Source: Clostridiales bacterium (lineage in GTDB: Bacteria > Bacillota > Clostridia > Christensenellales > Aristaeellaceae). From it: a DNA stretch of 29,024 bases. A program made the translations under genes and the position numbers. Numbering within the stretch: position 1 is the stretch's first letter; each line of letters begins with the position of its first letter. The stretch is from NCBI GenBank assembly GCA_004554085.1, contig SFNY01000052.1, positions 1-29,024 of the forward strand. The letters run 5' to 3'. Positions 7,159 to 15,631 of this stretch are shown piece by piece. The notes below the pieces were generated by a model. It was given only the letters and a program-made list of their open reading frames with translations. It was not told the DNA's origin and did no database searches.

Positions 7159-7186
7159 CCCTCCCTTGTGCAAAGGGAGGGTTTTT
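7159..7186 (+). terminator. Rho-independent terminator after khpA
   Basis: CCCTCCCTT (7159-7167) pairs with AAGGGAGGG (7173-7181) around GTGCA and is followed by TTTTT at 7182-7186. It closes the ylxM-ffh-rpsP-khpA unit. Confidence 0.92.
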
Positions 7187-7262
7187 CTTGGTTTCGGGCG
7201 GAAAATGTGCCGGATTCTGCCGGAAAGCGCAGCTTTTTCCGAATTTACTTTGCGGATTTCTA

Positions 7263-7291
7263 TTGCTTTTTTCGGCCTTTGCGGTTATAAT
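7263..7291 (+). promoter_or_regulatory. promoter of the ferredoxin gene
   Basis: TTGCTT at 7263-7268 and TATAAT at 7286-7291 are 17 bp apart. GGAGGTG at 7308-7314 precedes the ATG at 7323. Confidence 0.75.
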
Positions 7292-7322
7292 ATCCGTATA
7301 AAAATATGGAGGTGTAACCAAC

Positions 7323-7493
7323 ATGGCATATAAGATTTCCGACGATTGTGTGATGTGCGGCGCTTGCGCCGAGGAGTGCCCGGTGAACGCGATTTCCGAG
7401 GGCGAGGGCAAGTATGTGATCGACGCGGATACCTGCATTTCCTGCGGCTCCTGCGAAGGCGTTTGCCCCGTTGGCGCTCCCGCTGAGGAATAA
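7323..7493 (+). CDS. 2[4Fe-4S] ferredoxin
   Basis: A 56-residue clostridial-type ferredoxin, small enough to be missed by length cut-offs. Two cluster motifs are visible: CVMCGACAEECPVNAI in the first half and CISCGSCEGVCPVGAP in the second. Each is CX2CX2CX3CP, and the pseudo-twofold repeat is typical. It is a soluble low-potential electron carrier for hydrogenases, pyruvate:ferredoxin oxidoreductase and similar enzymes. The gene has its own promoter, strong ribosome site and terminator, so it is a single-gene unit and probably highly expressed. Confidence 0.95.
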   Translation: MAYKISDDCVMCGACAEECPVNAISEGEGKYVIDADTCISCGSCEGVCPVGAPAEE

Positions 7494-7515
7494 TTTCCTT
7501 TAGTCCGGAGATTGA

Positions 7516-7556
7516 GCGGCCCTCTGCGTTGCTTTGCGCGCGGAGGGCCGCTTTCT
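7516..7556 (+). terminator. terminator after the ferredoxin gene
   Basis: A 13-bp stem, GCGGCCCTCTGCG (7516-7528) with CGCGGAGGGCCGC (7539-7551), has one U-G pair and an intervening loop of about 10 nt. It is followed by TTTCT, a weak U-tract. Confidence 0.75.
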
Positions 7557-7610
7557 GTCTGCTGCAACCGGGACGGCGGAGGCTTGAACCGCCGTTCTAT
7601 GCACGGTTGC

Positions 7611-7637
7611 TTGACAGCGGTCGTGTATTGCTATAAA
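7611..7637 (+). promoter_or_regulatory. probable promoter of the hydrolase-MBL-TfoX-AlkD run
   Basis: TTGACA at 7611-7616 and TATAAA at 7632-7637 are separated by only 15 bp, shorter than optimal, so expression may be modest or activator-dependent. They lie 35 bp upstream of the GTG start. Confidence 0.5.
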
Positions 7638-7671
7638 TTGGAAGAAAGTGTTGCGAGGGGGAGGCGAAAGC

Positions 7672-8355
7672 GTGGGCGACATTCAGCTGAATTACGTGGA
7701 AAGGGGCGCGGGGGACGCGCTGATCCTGCTGCACGGCAACGGCGAGAACCTGGGCTACTTTGCGGGGCAGATGGACGACTTTGCAAAGTCCTGGCGCGTG
7801 ATTGCGCTGGACACCCGCGGACACGGCGCATCTCCACGGGGCAGCGCGCCCTTTACCATCCGCCAGTTCGCCGAGGATCTGCGCGCCTTCATGGACGAGC
7901 AGAATATCGATTCGGCCCACATCCTGGGCTTCTCCGACGGCGGCAACATCGCCCTGAGCTTCGCGCTGAAGTACCCCCGGCGGGTGAAGAAGCTGATCCT
8001 CAACGGCGCGAACCTGGATCCCCTGGGCGTGAAGCTGCACGTCCAGATTCCCATCGTGCTGGGCTACCACCTCACGCGGCTGTTTGCGGGCAAGCGCCCC
8101 GAAGCGCGGCGGAAGATGGAGCTGCTGGGCCTGATGGTGAACGAGCCTCACTTCGCGCCCCAGGATCTGCGCAAGCTGGAGCTGCCTGCGCTGGTGATTG
8201 CAGGGGACCGCGACATGATCCGGGACAGGCACACCCGGCTGATCGCCGAAAGCCTGCCCAATGCCCGCCTGAAGATCCTGAAGGGCAACCACTTTATCGC
8301 AAATCAGAGGCCGGAGGAATTCAACCGCACCGTGGCGGAATTCCTGGCGGAGTGA
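7672..8355 (+). CDS. alpha/beta-fold hydrolase
   Basis: A 227-residue alpha/beta hydrolase. It has an oxyanion-hole segment LLHGNGEN, a nucleophile elbow GFSDGG with the catalytic Ser, a late-strand Asp in AGDRDMIRD, and a catalytic His in KGNHFI near the C-terminus. The likely activity is esterase- or lipase-like; the substrate is unknown. I chose GTG 7672 because GGGGGAGG lies 5-6 nt before it; the in-frame TTG at 7648 has no comparable site. It is the first gene of a closely spaced four-gene run, 12 bp before the metallo-beta-lactamase-fold gene. Confidence 0.88.
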   Translation: MGDIQLNYVERGAGDALILLHGNGENLGYFAGQMDDFAKSWRVIALDTRGHGASPRGSAPFTIRQFAEDLRAFMDEQNIDSAHILGFSDGGNIALSFALKYPRRVKKLILNGANLDPLGVKLHVQIPIVLGYHLTRLFAGKRPEARRKMELLGLMVNEPHFAPQDLRKLELPALVIAGDRDMIRDRHTRLIAESLPNARLKILKGNHFIANQRPEEFNRTVAEFLAE

Positions 8356-8367
8356 CGGAGGAAACGA

Positions 8368-9180
8368 ATGCATCTACGCGTATTGATGGACAACATTGAG
8401 TGGAACGGCCTGATCGGGGAGTGGGGGCTGTCGCTTCTGATCGATTTTGCAGGCCACAGCATCCTGCTGGACGCGGGGGCCACGGGCCGCTTCGTGGAGA
8501 ACGCCCGGGCGATGGGCGTGAATCTGAAGGACGTGGAGGTCTGCGTGCTCTCCCACGGGCACTACGACCACGCCGACGGCTTCGAGCGCTTCTTCGAGGA
8601 GAATGACCATGCCAAGATTGCCCTCCAGCGCGCCGCAACCCAGCGCTACTACGGCAAGAAGTGGATCTTCCACCGCTACATCGGCGTGGATCGGGACATG
8701 CTCCGGGACTTCAAAGAGCGCTTTCACTTCGTGGACGGCGCGCAGGAGCTGCTGCCCGGCGCGCACCTGATCCCCCACAGCACGCCGGGCCTGGAGGCCA
8801 TCGCCGTGCGGAACAACCTCTACATGCGCTCCGGTCGCCGCTTGACGCCGGATTCCTTCCTGCACGAGCAGAGCCTGGTGCTGGAGGAGGACGGCGCTCT
8901 GGTGATCTTCAACAGCTGCTCCCACGCCGGGCCGGACAACATCATCCGCGAGGTGCGCGAAGCCCTGCCGGGCAAGCCCATCCGCGCCTACGTGGGTGGC
9001 CTGCACCTCTTCCACCTCAGCGACGGAGAGGTCTGCGCGCTGGCGGAGCGCATCCGTCAAACGGGTGTGGAGCACATCGTCACCGGCCACTGCACCGGTG
9101 CGCGCGCCTATGAGGTACTCCGCCGGGAGCTGGGCGAGGGCGTGGTACAGATGCATTCGGGCCTGGAGCTGGATCTGTGA
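8368..9180 (+). CDS. MBL-fold metallo-hydrolase, MJ0301/dihydropterin-phosphate synthase-like subfamily
   Basis: A 270-residue metallo-beta-lactamase-fold protein. The metal motif SHGHYDHADG is the HxHxDH signature. Downstream conserved pieces are FNSCSHAGPDN, GGLHLF and TGHCTG, which supply the further ligands. This arrangement is typical of the subfamily related to archaeal 7,8-dihydropterin-6-methyl-4-(beta-D-ribofuranosyl)-aminobenzene-5'-phosphate synthase. In bacteria the substrate is usually unassigned, so only a metal-dependent hydrolase call is justified. GGAGG precedes ATG 8368. It lies between the alpha/beta hydrolase and the TfoX-domain gene in one probable operon. Confidence 0.88.
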   Translation: MHLRVLMDNIEWNGLIGEWGLSLLIDFAGHSILLDAGATGRFVENARAMGVNLKDVEVCVLSHGHYDHADGFERFFEENDHAKIALQRAATQRYYGKKWIFHRYIGVDRDMLRDFKERFHFVDGAQELLPGAHLIPHSTPGLEAIAVRNNLYMRSGRRLTPDSFLHEQSLVLEEDGALVIFNSCSHAGPDNIIREVREALPGKPIRAYVGGLHLFHLSDGEVCALAERIRQTGVEHIVTGHCTGARAYEVLRRELGEGVVQMHSGLELDL

Positions 9181-9192
9181 GGGGGCTGAACC

Positions 9193-9513
9193 ATGGCGAC
9201 GAGCCGTCAATTTGTCGATTACGTGCTGGAGCAGCTCTCCGGCTTTGACGACGTGCGGGTGCGGCCGATGATGGGCGAGTACCTGCTGTACGTCCGCGAC
9301 CGCTACGCCGCGGGGCTGTGCGACAACCGCCTGCTGGTGAAGCCGACGCCCTCGGCGCGGGCCCTGCTGCCGGACGCTGCGCTGGAGCCGCCTTACGAGG
9401 GCGCGCAGCCCATGCTGGTAGTGGACTGTCTGGACGACCGGGAGATGTTGGAACGGCTCATTACCGCGATCTGGGAGGAGCTGCCTCCGCCGAAGAAGAG
9501 GAGGAAGGCATGA
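9193..9513 (+). CDS. TfoX N-terminal domain protein
   Basis: A 106-residue stand-alone TfoX/Sxy N-terminal domain. It starts with a helix containing VDYVLEQLSG, then the typical strand RPMMGEYLLYVRDRYAAGLCDNRLLVK, and ends in a basic KKRRK tail. The longer proteobacterial TfoX regulates competence, but single-domain versions are common in Firmicutes with no shown role, so competence should not be inferred. GAGGGGG precedes the ATG. The stop codon overlaps the start of the next gene (ATGA at 9510-9513), indicating translational coupling to the DNA repair-like protein. Confidence 0.85.
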   Translation: MATSRQFVDYVLEQLSGFDDVRVRPMMGEYLLYVRDRYAAGLCDNRLLVKPTPSARALLPDAALEPPYEGAQPMLVVDCLDDREMLERLITAIWEELPPPKKRRKA

Positions 9514-10202
9514 GCGAGGTGGAAGCGAGGATCCGCGCGCGCCTGTTTGCAATGCAGGATCTGAAGTATCGGGATTTTACGTCAAAGCTTGCGCCCACGC
9601 TGGAAAAGGAGCGGGTCATCGGCGTGCGCACGCCGGAGCTGCGCAAATATGCCGCAGAACTCAGCAAAACGGAGGATGCGGCGGCGTTCATGGCGATGCT
9701 GCCCCACATCTATCAGGAGGAAAACAACCTCCACGCCTTCCTGATCGAGCGCATTGCGGACTACGACGCATGCGTGGCGGCGCTGAATGCGTTCCTTCCG
9801 TATGTGGACAACTGGGCCACCTGCGATTCCATGTCGCCCAAGTGCCTGAAGAAGCAGCTGCCCCGGCTGAGCGGCGAGATTCGCCGCTGGATGGACTCGG
9901 AGCAGACCTACACCGTCCGCTTCGGCATGGGCATGCTGATGCGCCACTTTCTGGACGACGCTTTTGATCCCGCCTATCTCGATTGGGTGGCGGCACTGCG
10001 CTCGGAGGAATACTACATCAACATGATGATCGCCTGGTTCTTCGCCACGGCGCTTGCGAAGCAGTGGGACGCGACCCTGCCCTACATTGAAAGTCGCCGC
10101 CTGGATCCCTGGGTGCACAACAAGGCGATTCAGAAGGCCATCGAGAGCTTCCGCATCCCCGAGGATCGCAAAATTCTGCTGCGCGGGCAGAAAATCCGCT
10201 GA
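9510..10202 (+). CDS. DNA alkylation repair protein (AlkD-like HEAT-repeat)
   Basis: A 230-residue all-helical HEAT-like repeat protein of the DNA alkylation repair family. Recognisable pieces are GVRTPELRKYA, VDNWATCDSM, TVRFGMGMLMRHFLDD, EEYYINMMIAWFFATAL and DPWVHNKAIQKAIES, matching AlkD glycosylase relatives including the Trp-Asp and Arg positions around the lesion-binding face. AlkD removes bulky or positively charged alkylated bases without flipping them. The start ATG 9510 overlaps the TfoX stop and follows GAGGAAGG. It is the last gene in the run. No U-rich terminator is seen directly after it; the next promoter starts within about 30 bp. Confidence 0.9.
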   Translation: MSEVEARIRARLFAMQDLKYRDFTSKLAPTLEKERVIGVRTPELRKYAAELSKTEDAAAFMAMLPHIYQEENNLHAFLIERIADYDACVAALNAFLPYVDNWATCDSMSPKCLKKQLPRLSGEIRRWMDSEQTYTVRFGMGMLMRHFLDDAFDPAYLDWVAALRSEEYYINMMIAWFFATALAKQWDATLPYIESRRLDPWVHNKAIQKAIESFRIPEDRKILLRGQKIR

Positions 10203-10226
10203 GAATGTCGGAAAACCATCGATTTA

Positions 10227-10266
10227 TTTTGACAAGCTTGTCATATGCTGTCAAAAATCGCATAAA
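10227..10266 (+). promoter_or_regulatory. promoter region of the 63-residue ORF with nested dyads
   Basis: A possible -35 TTGTCA (10238-10243) and -10 CATAAA (10261-10266) are 17 bp apart. Two dyads overlap: the perfect palindrome GACAAG/CTTGTC at 10231-10242, and TTTTGACA (10227-10234) against TGTCAAAA (10249-10256). Such nesting suggests an operator, but no regulator is evident nearby. Confidence 0.45.
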
Positions 10267-10303
10267 CTGATAGCGGTGAATACGAATATGTGGAGGACAG
10301 AAC

Positions 10304-10495
10304 ATGAACGAGCAGAACACAGACCGTTCCTTGCGCGCGAGCCGTCAGGCGGATCGCATGCGCGAACTCTATGCCCAGATCGGGGAACCGCTGCCGGAGG
10401 AGATCGTGCTTGATCTGCTCCAGCATCTGGATCGCGCGCTGGAACTGGCCGAGGAGGAAGAAAAACCTGCGGACAAGCACAGGCTGAATGCATAA
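10304..10495 (+). CDS. small acidic helical protein of unknown function
   Basis: A 63-residue ORF with a convincing ribosome site (GGAGG, about 10 nt before ATG 10304), its own promoter-like region and a following hairpin, so it is probably expressed. The sequence suggests two amphipathic helices: a charged N-terminal one ending MRELYAQIGE, then a Leu-rich one (EEIVLDLLQHLDRALELAEEEE), with an EEEEKPADKHR tail. It has no signal peptide, membrane segment or cysteine. I do not recognise the family. The size and helicity would suit a small regulatory or complex-binding protein. Confidence 0.6.
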   Translation: MNEQNTDRSLRASRQADRMRELYAQIGEPLPEEIVLDLLQHLDRALELAEEEEKPADKHRLNA

Positions 10496-10510
10496 CAGAT
10501 GAAGAAACAA

Positions 10511-10538
10511 ACCGGCGTGCAGGTCATGCCGGTATTTT
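10511..10538 (+). terminator. probable terminator after the 63-residue ORF
   Basis: ACCGGCGTG (10511-10519) pairs with CATGCCGGT (10525-10533) with one G-U pair and a CAGGT loop. ATTTTGC follows, a short U-tract. Confidence 0.55.
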
Positions 10539-10625
10539 GCTGCCCGGCGCACGTTCGCGTGGATTCGACACGCCCGCCCTTTTTTTCGCGTTCGCACAAT
10601 TAACGCAATAAATTCCTTGCCGGGA

Positions 10626-10655
10626 TTGACATGTTTCGCGGGGAAACATTACAAT
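10626..10655 (+). promoter_or_regulatory. prfC promoter with a dyad in its spacer
   Basis: TTGACA at 10626-10631 and TACAAT at 10650-10655 have an 18-bp spacer. The spacer is almost filled by the inverted repeat ATGTTTC (10631-10637) and GAAACAT (10643-10649) around GCGGG, a possible repressor site. Confidence 0.7.
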
Positions 10656-10690
10656 ATAGGTTGTGAAATTATGAGGCTGGAGGAATGTAA

Positions 10691-12307
10691 ATGCTGCATC
10701 CCGAACTGAAACAGGAAGTGGCGCGCAGGCGTACGTTCGCCATCATCTCGCACCCGGACGCAGGTAAGACGACGCTGACCGAGAAGCTCCTGCTCTACGG
10801 CGGAGCCATCCGCCTGGCGGGTTCGGTCAAGGCCCGCAAGACGGCGCACCACGCCACGTCGGACTGGATGGAGATCGAGAAGCAGCGCGGCATTTCGGTC
10901 ACGTCCTCGGCGATGCAGTTCGACTTCGACGGCTACCGCATCAACATTCTGGATACCCCCGGACATCAGGACTTCTCCGAGGATACCTACCGCACGCTGG
11001 TGGCCGCGGACAGCGCCGTGATGCTCATCGACAACGCCAAGGGCGTGGAGGAGCAGACGGTGAAGCTGTTCAAGGTCTGCCGCCTGCGCTCCATCCCGAT
11101 CTTCACCTTCATCAACAAGATGGACCGCGCCGGTCGCGACCCCTTCGATCTGATGGAGGAGATCGAGCAGGTGCTGGGCATCCGCTCCTGTCCCGTGAAC
11201 TGGCCCATCGGAATCGACGGAGACTTCAAGGGCCTCTACCACCGCGACACCCGCGTGATCGAGCTGTACAAGGGCGGCGATCACGGTCAGACCCAGGTCG
11301 AGGTGCAGGAGATCGGCATCGACGATCCCGACTGCGAGGCCGTCATCGGCAAGCGCTACTACGAGAAGCTGGTGGAGGACATCGAGCTGCTGGACGTGGC
11401 GGGCGACGAGTTCGACCTGGAGAAGATCCTCTCCGGCCAGCTCACGCCCATGTTCTTCGGCTCCGCCACCAACAACTTCGGCGTGGAGCCCTTCCTGAAG
11501 CGCTTCCTCGGCTACACCAAGGCTCCTGCGGCGCGCGTCTCCGACGAGGGGCCCATCGATCCCGCCTCCGACAAGTTCACCGGCTTCATCTTCAAGATTC
11601 AGGCCAACATGAACCCCGCCCACCGCGACCGCCTCGCCTTCATGCGCGTCTGCTCCGGCGTGTTCGAAAAGGGCATGAGCGTGTGGCACTCCTCCTCGAA
11701 CAGCCAGGTCAAGCTGGCCCAGCCCCAGACCTTCATGGCCCAGGAGCACGAGAGCGTGGAGACCGCCTATCCCGGCGACATCATCGGCCTGTTCGACCCC
11801 GGTATCTTCCGCCTGGGCGACACCCTCTGCACCGGCAACCACGTCAGGTACAGCGGCATTCCGCTGTTCGCGCCGGAGTTCTTCTGCCGGGTCAGCCCCG
11901 AGGACTCCATGAAGCGCAAGCAGTTCCTGAAGGGCATCGTCCAGCTCTCCCAGGAGGGTGCGGTGCAGACCTTCAAGCGCCCCAACATCGGTCGCGAGGA
12001 GATGATCGCGGGCGTGGTCGGCGTGCTGCAGATGGACGTGCTGGAGCACCGCTTGAAGAACGAGTACGGCGTGAACGTCATCCGCGAGACCCTGCCCTTC
12101 CGCTACGTGAGATGGGTGGTGGAGACCCCCAAGCCCGTGGACAAGCTGCGCCTCACCTCCACCTCCGCCGTGGCCGAGGATCGCAGCGGTCGCCCGGTGC
12201 TCATGTTTGAAAACGAGTGGAGCATCCGCCTCGCCTGCGAAAACAACGAGGGCCTGGTGCTCGCCGAGACCGCCGACCGCATGGTCGCCGACGACATGGA
12301 GGTGTAG
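10691..12307 (+). CDS. prfC: peptide chain release factor 3 (RF-3)
   Basis: A 538-residue translational GTPase that recycles RF1/RF2 from the ribosome after peptide release and contributes to quality control. G1 is HPDAGKTT (21-28), G3 is DTPGHQDFSEDTYRTL, and G4 is FINKMDRAGRDPFDLMEEIE. The RF3-specific pieces include SDWMEIEKQRGISVTSS and the long C-terminal domains ending in a VVGVLQMDVLEHRLKNEYGV segment. Length and features are typical. AGGAATG lies before ATG 10691, and the gene has its own promoter. The palindromic region at 12321-12552 follows. Confidence 0.95.
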   Translation: MLHPELKQEVARRRTFAIISHPDAGKTTLTEKLLLYGGAIRLAGSVKARKTAHHATSDWMEIEKQRGISVTSSAMQFDFDGYRINILDTPGHQDFSEDTYRTLVAADSAVMLIDNAKGVEEQTVKLFKVCRLRSIPIFTFINKMDRAGRDPFDLMEEIEQVLGIRSCPVNWPIGIDGDFKGLYHRDTRVIELYKGGDHGQTQVEVQEIGIDDPDCEAVIGKRYYEKLVEDIELLDVAGDEFDLEKILSGQLTPMFFGSATNNFGVEPFLKRFLGYTKAPAARVSDEGPIDPASDKFTGFIFKIQANMNPAHRDRLAFMRVCSGVFEKGMSVWHSSSNSQVKLAQPQTFMAQEHESVETAYPGDIIGLFDPGIFRLGDTLCTGNHVRYSGIPLFAPEFFCRVSPEDSMKRKQFLKGIVQLSQEGAVQTFKRPNIGREEMIAGVVGVLQMDVLEHRLKNEYGVNVIRETLPFRYVRWVVETPKPVDKLRLTSTSAVAEDRSGRPVLMFENEWSIRLACENNEGLVLAETADRMVADDMEV

Positions 12308-12320
12308 CACAGGGGTTACG

Positions 12321-12552
12321 CTTAGGGCTCCGCCCTAAGAACCCGCTTAAGGGCATGATGCCCTTAAGAATCCCCATATAGCGGCGCAATGCGCCGCTGG
12401 GAAAATTATTTAATATTCTCTTGTGCCCGAAGTTGATTCATTGGTCGAAAACGATAAATTAAATTATTTTAGGCGCGCATTGCGCGCCATACAGAGGGTT
12501 CCAAGGGGAATCATTCCCCTTGGCAGGGGTTTCAGGGGACAGCGTCCCCTGA
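12321..12552. repeat. inverted pair of three-hairpin elements in the prfC-typA intergenic region
   Basis: This 290-bp gap contains no gene. Left copy: hairpins at 12321-12339 (CTTAGGGC arm), 12346-12368 (CTTAAGGGCAT arm, G loop) and 12380-12398 (AGCGGCGCA arm, A loop). Right copy, read on the opposite strand: hairpins at 12552-12532 (TCAGGGGAC arm), 12523-12501 (CCAAGGGGAAT arm, G loop) and 12488-12472 (GGCGCGCA arm, A loop). The linkers AAYCC, the loop bases and a flanking AAAATWATTTAAT tract match, while stem bases differ but still pair. A weak promoter for typA (TTGATT 12433, TAAATT 12456) may lie in the AT-rich centre. Confidence 0.8.
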
Positions 12553-12597
12553 GCGCCTCCCCCAAAACGTACACCGACGCAAAAAGGAGTCTTTTGA

Positions 12598-14436
<1,839 letters not shown>

Positions 14437-14444
14437 TGAAAACA

Positions 14445-14474
14445 GCGGCGTGTGCGAATCCTCGCGCACGCCGC
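14445..14474 (+). other. intercistronic hairpin between typA and recF
   Basis: A 13-bp stem, GCGGCGTGTGCGA (14445-14457) with TCGCGCACGCCGC (14462-14474), has one U-G pair and an ATCC loop. No U-tract follows; an AAGGAG ribosome site for recF comes about 10 bp later. It may be a partial terminator or an mRNA processing and stability element. Confidence 0.6.
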
Positions 14475-14494
14475 ACGCATAAAGGAGCGATTCC

Positions 14495-15589
14495 ATGCGC
14501 ATCACCGGCGCAAAACTGAATCACTTTCGCAATTACGCTTCCTGCGAATTCGCGCCCTGTCCGGGAGTGAACGTGCTGCTGGGCGACAATGGCCAGGGTA
14601 AGACGAACCTGCTGGAGGCGCTGTACCTGTGCTGCACGGGTCGCAGCCACCGCACGCGGCAGGATCGGGAGCTGATCTACTGGGACGCGGACTTCGCCTC
14701 GGTGCAGGTGCGGGCCGAGAAAAACGACGGCAGCCACGAGGTAGAGGTCATCCTGCCGGCCATGGGCAAGCGCAAGATCAAGATCGCGGGCCGCGAGGCC
14801 GCGCGCTCCGGCGAACTGATGGGTCACATCACCGGCGTGCTGTTCTCCCCGGAGGATCTGCGCACAGTCAAGGATGGCCCCGCCGAGCGCCGGCGCATGG
14901 TGGACATGACGCTCTCCCAGCTGCGCCCGGCCTACTACTACGCCCTCCAGCGCTACAACCGTGCATTGAAGCAGCGCAACGAGGCGCTGCGGGCCATGGC
15001 GGGCAACGTCTCGCTGATCGCTACGCTGGATCTATGGGATGAACAGCTGGCGAATGCGGGTGCGGAGCTGATGCGCCACCGCCGGGCATACATTGAAAAG
15101 CTCTCTGCTGCGGCGGAGGAAACCTACCGGGAGATCGCCGGCGGCTCGGAGCAGCTGCGGGTGCGCTATGCGCCCAGCGTGACCGCCGGGGACGACGTGC
15201 AGAGCAATTTGGACGCGCTGCTCGCTGCCCGGGAGACCGATCTGCGCAGGCTCACCACCTCCGTGGGCGCGCACAGGGACGAGGTGCTGCTGACTGTGGA
15301 GGGCCGCGAGGTGCGCGCCTACGGCTCCCAGGGGCAGCAGCGCACGGCGGCGCTGTCGCTGCGGCTGTCGGAGCTTTCTGTGATGCGCGACGAGCTGGGC
15401 GAGTGGCCGGTGCTGATGCTGGACGACGTGATGAGCGAGCTGGATCCCTCCCGCAGGCGGCAGCTCATCGCCCGTCTGGAGGGCATCCAGACCATCGTCA
15501 CCTGCACCGATAAGGACGACCTCGCCGGGGCCACCATCGGCGCAGCCTGGAGGGTGCACGGTGCGGAGCTTGAAAAGATTGAGGGATAA
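14495..15589 (+). CDS. recF: DNA replication and repair protein RecF
   Basis: A 364-residue SMC-like ATPase that, with RecO and RecR, loads RecA at gapped DNA. It starts MRITGAKLNHFRNYASCEF. Walker A is GDNGQGKTN (30-38), the RecF segment LFSPEDLRTVKDGPAERRRMVD is present, the ABC-type signature lies near GSQGQQRTAALSLRLSEL, and Walker B is WPVLMLDDVMSELD. The length is normal. recF usually lies with dnaA, dnaN and gyrB near the origin; here it follows typA, so this genome has separated it from that cluster. It ends at a bidirectional terminator shared with the convergent spoIIP. Confidence 0.95.
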   Translation: MRITGAKLNHFRNYASCEFAPCPGVNVLLGDNGQGKTNLLEALYLCCTGRSHRTRQDRELIYWDADFASVQVRAEKNDGSHEVEVILPAMGKRKIKIAGREAARSGELMGHITGVLFSPEDLRTVKDGPAERRRMVDMTLSQLRPAYYYALQRYNRALKQRNEALRAMAGNVSLIATLDLWDEQLANAGAELMRHRRAYIEKLSAAAEETYREIAGGSEQLRVRYAPSVTAGDDVQSNLDALLAARETDLRRLTTSVGAHRDEVLLTVEGREVRAYGSQGQQRTAALSLRLSELSVMRDELGEWPVLMLDDVMSELDPSRRRQLIARLEGIQTIVTCTDKDDLAGATIGAAWRVHGAELEKIEG

Positions 15590-15592
15590 AGG

Positions 15593-15629
15593 AAAACCCG
15601 AGTGGAGAAAAGCGCTCCATTCGGGTTTT
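15593..15629. terminator. bidirectional terminator between convergent recF and spoIIP
   Basis: AAAACCCGAGTGGAG (15593-15607) pairs with CTCCATTCGGGTTTT (15615-15629), with one G-U pair and a 7-nt loop. It has A-runs on one side and T-runs on the other, so it can act on both strands. Confidence 0.9.
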
Positions 15630-15631
15630 GC

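Noticed and set aside
9193..9513. Competence regulator TfoX
   Set aside because: Only the N-terminal domain is present, which is widespread in Firmicutes without competence function; no competence genes are nearby.
10631..10649. Resemblance of the prfC-promoter dyad to the ParB site parS
   Set aside because: The arms TGTTTC/GAAACA agree with parS, but the centre is GCGGG instead of ACGT and the spacing is one base too long.
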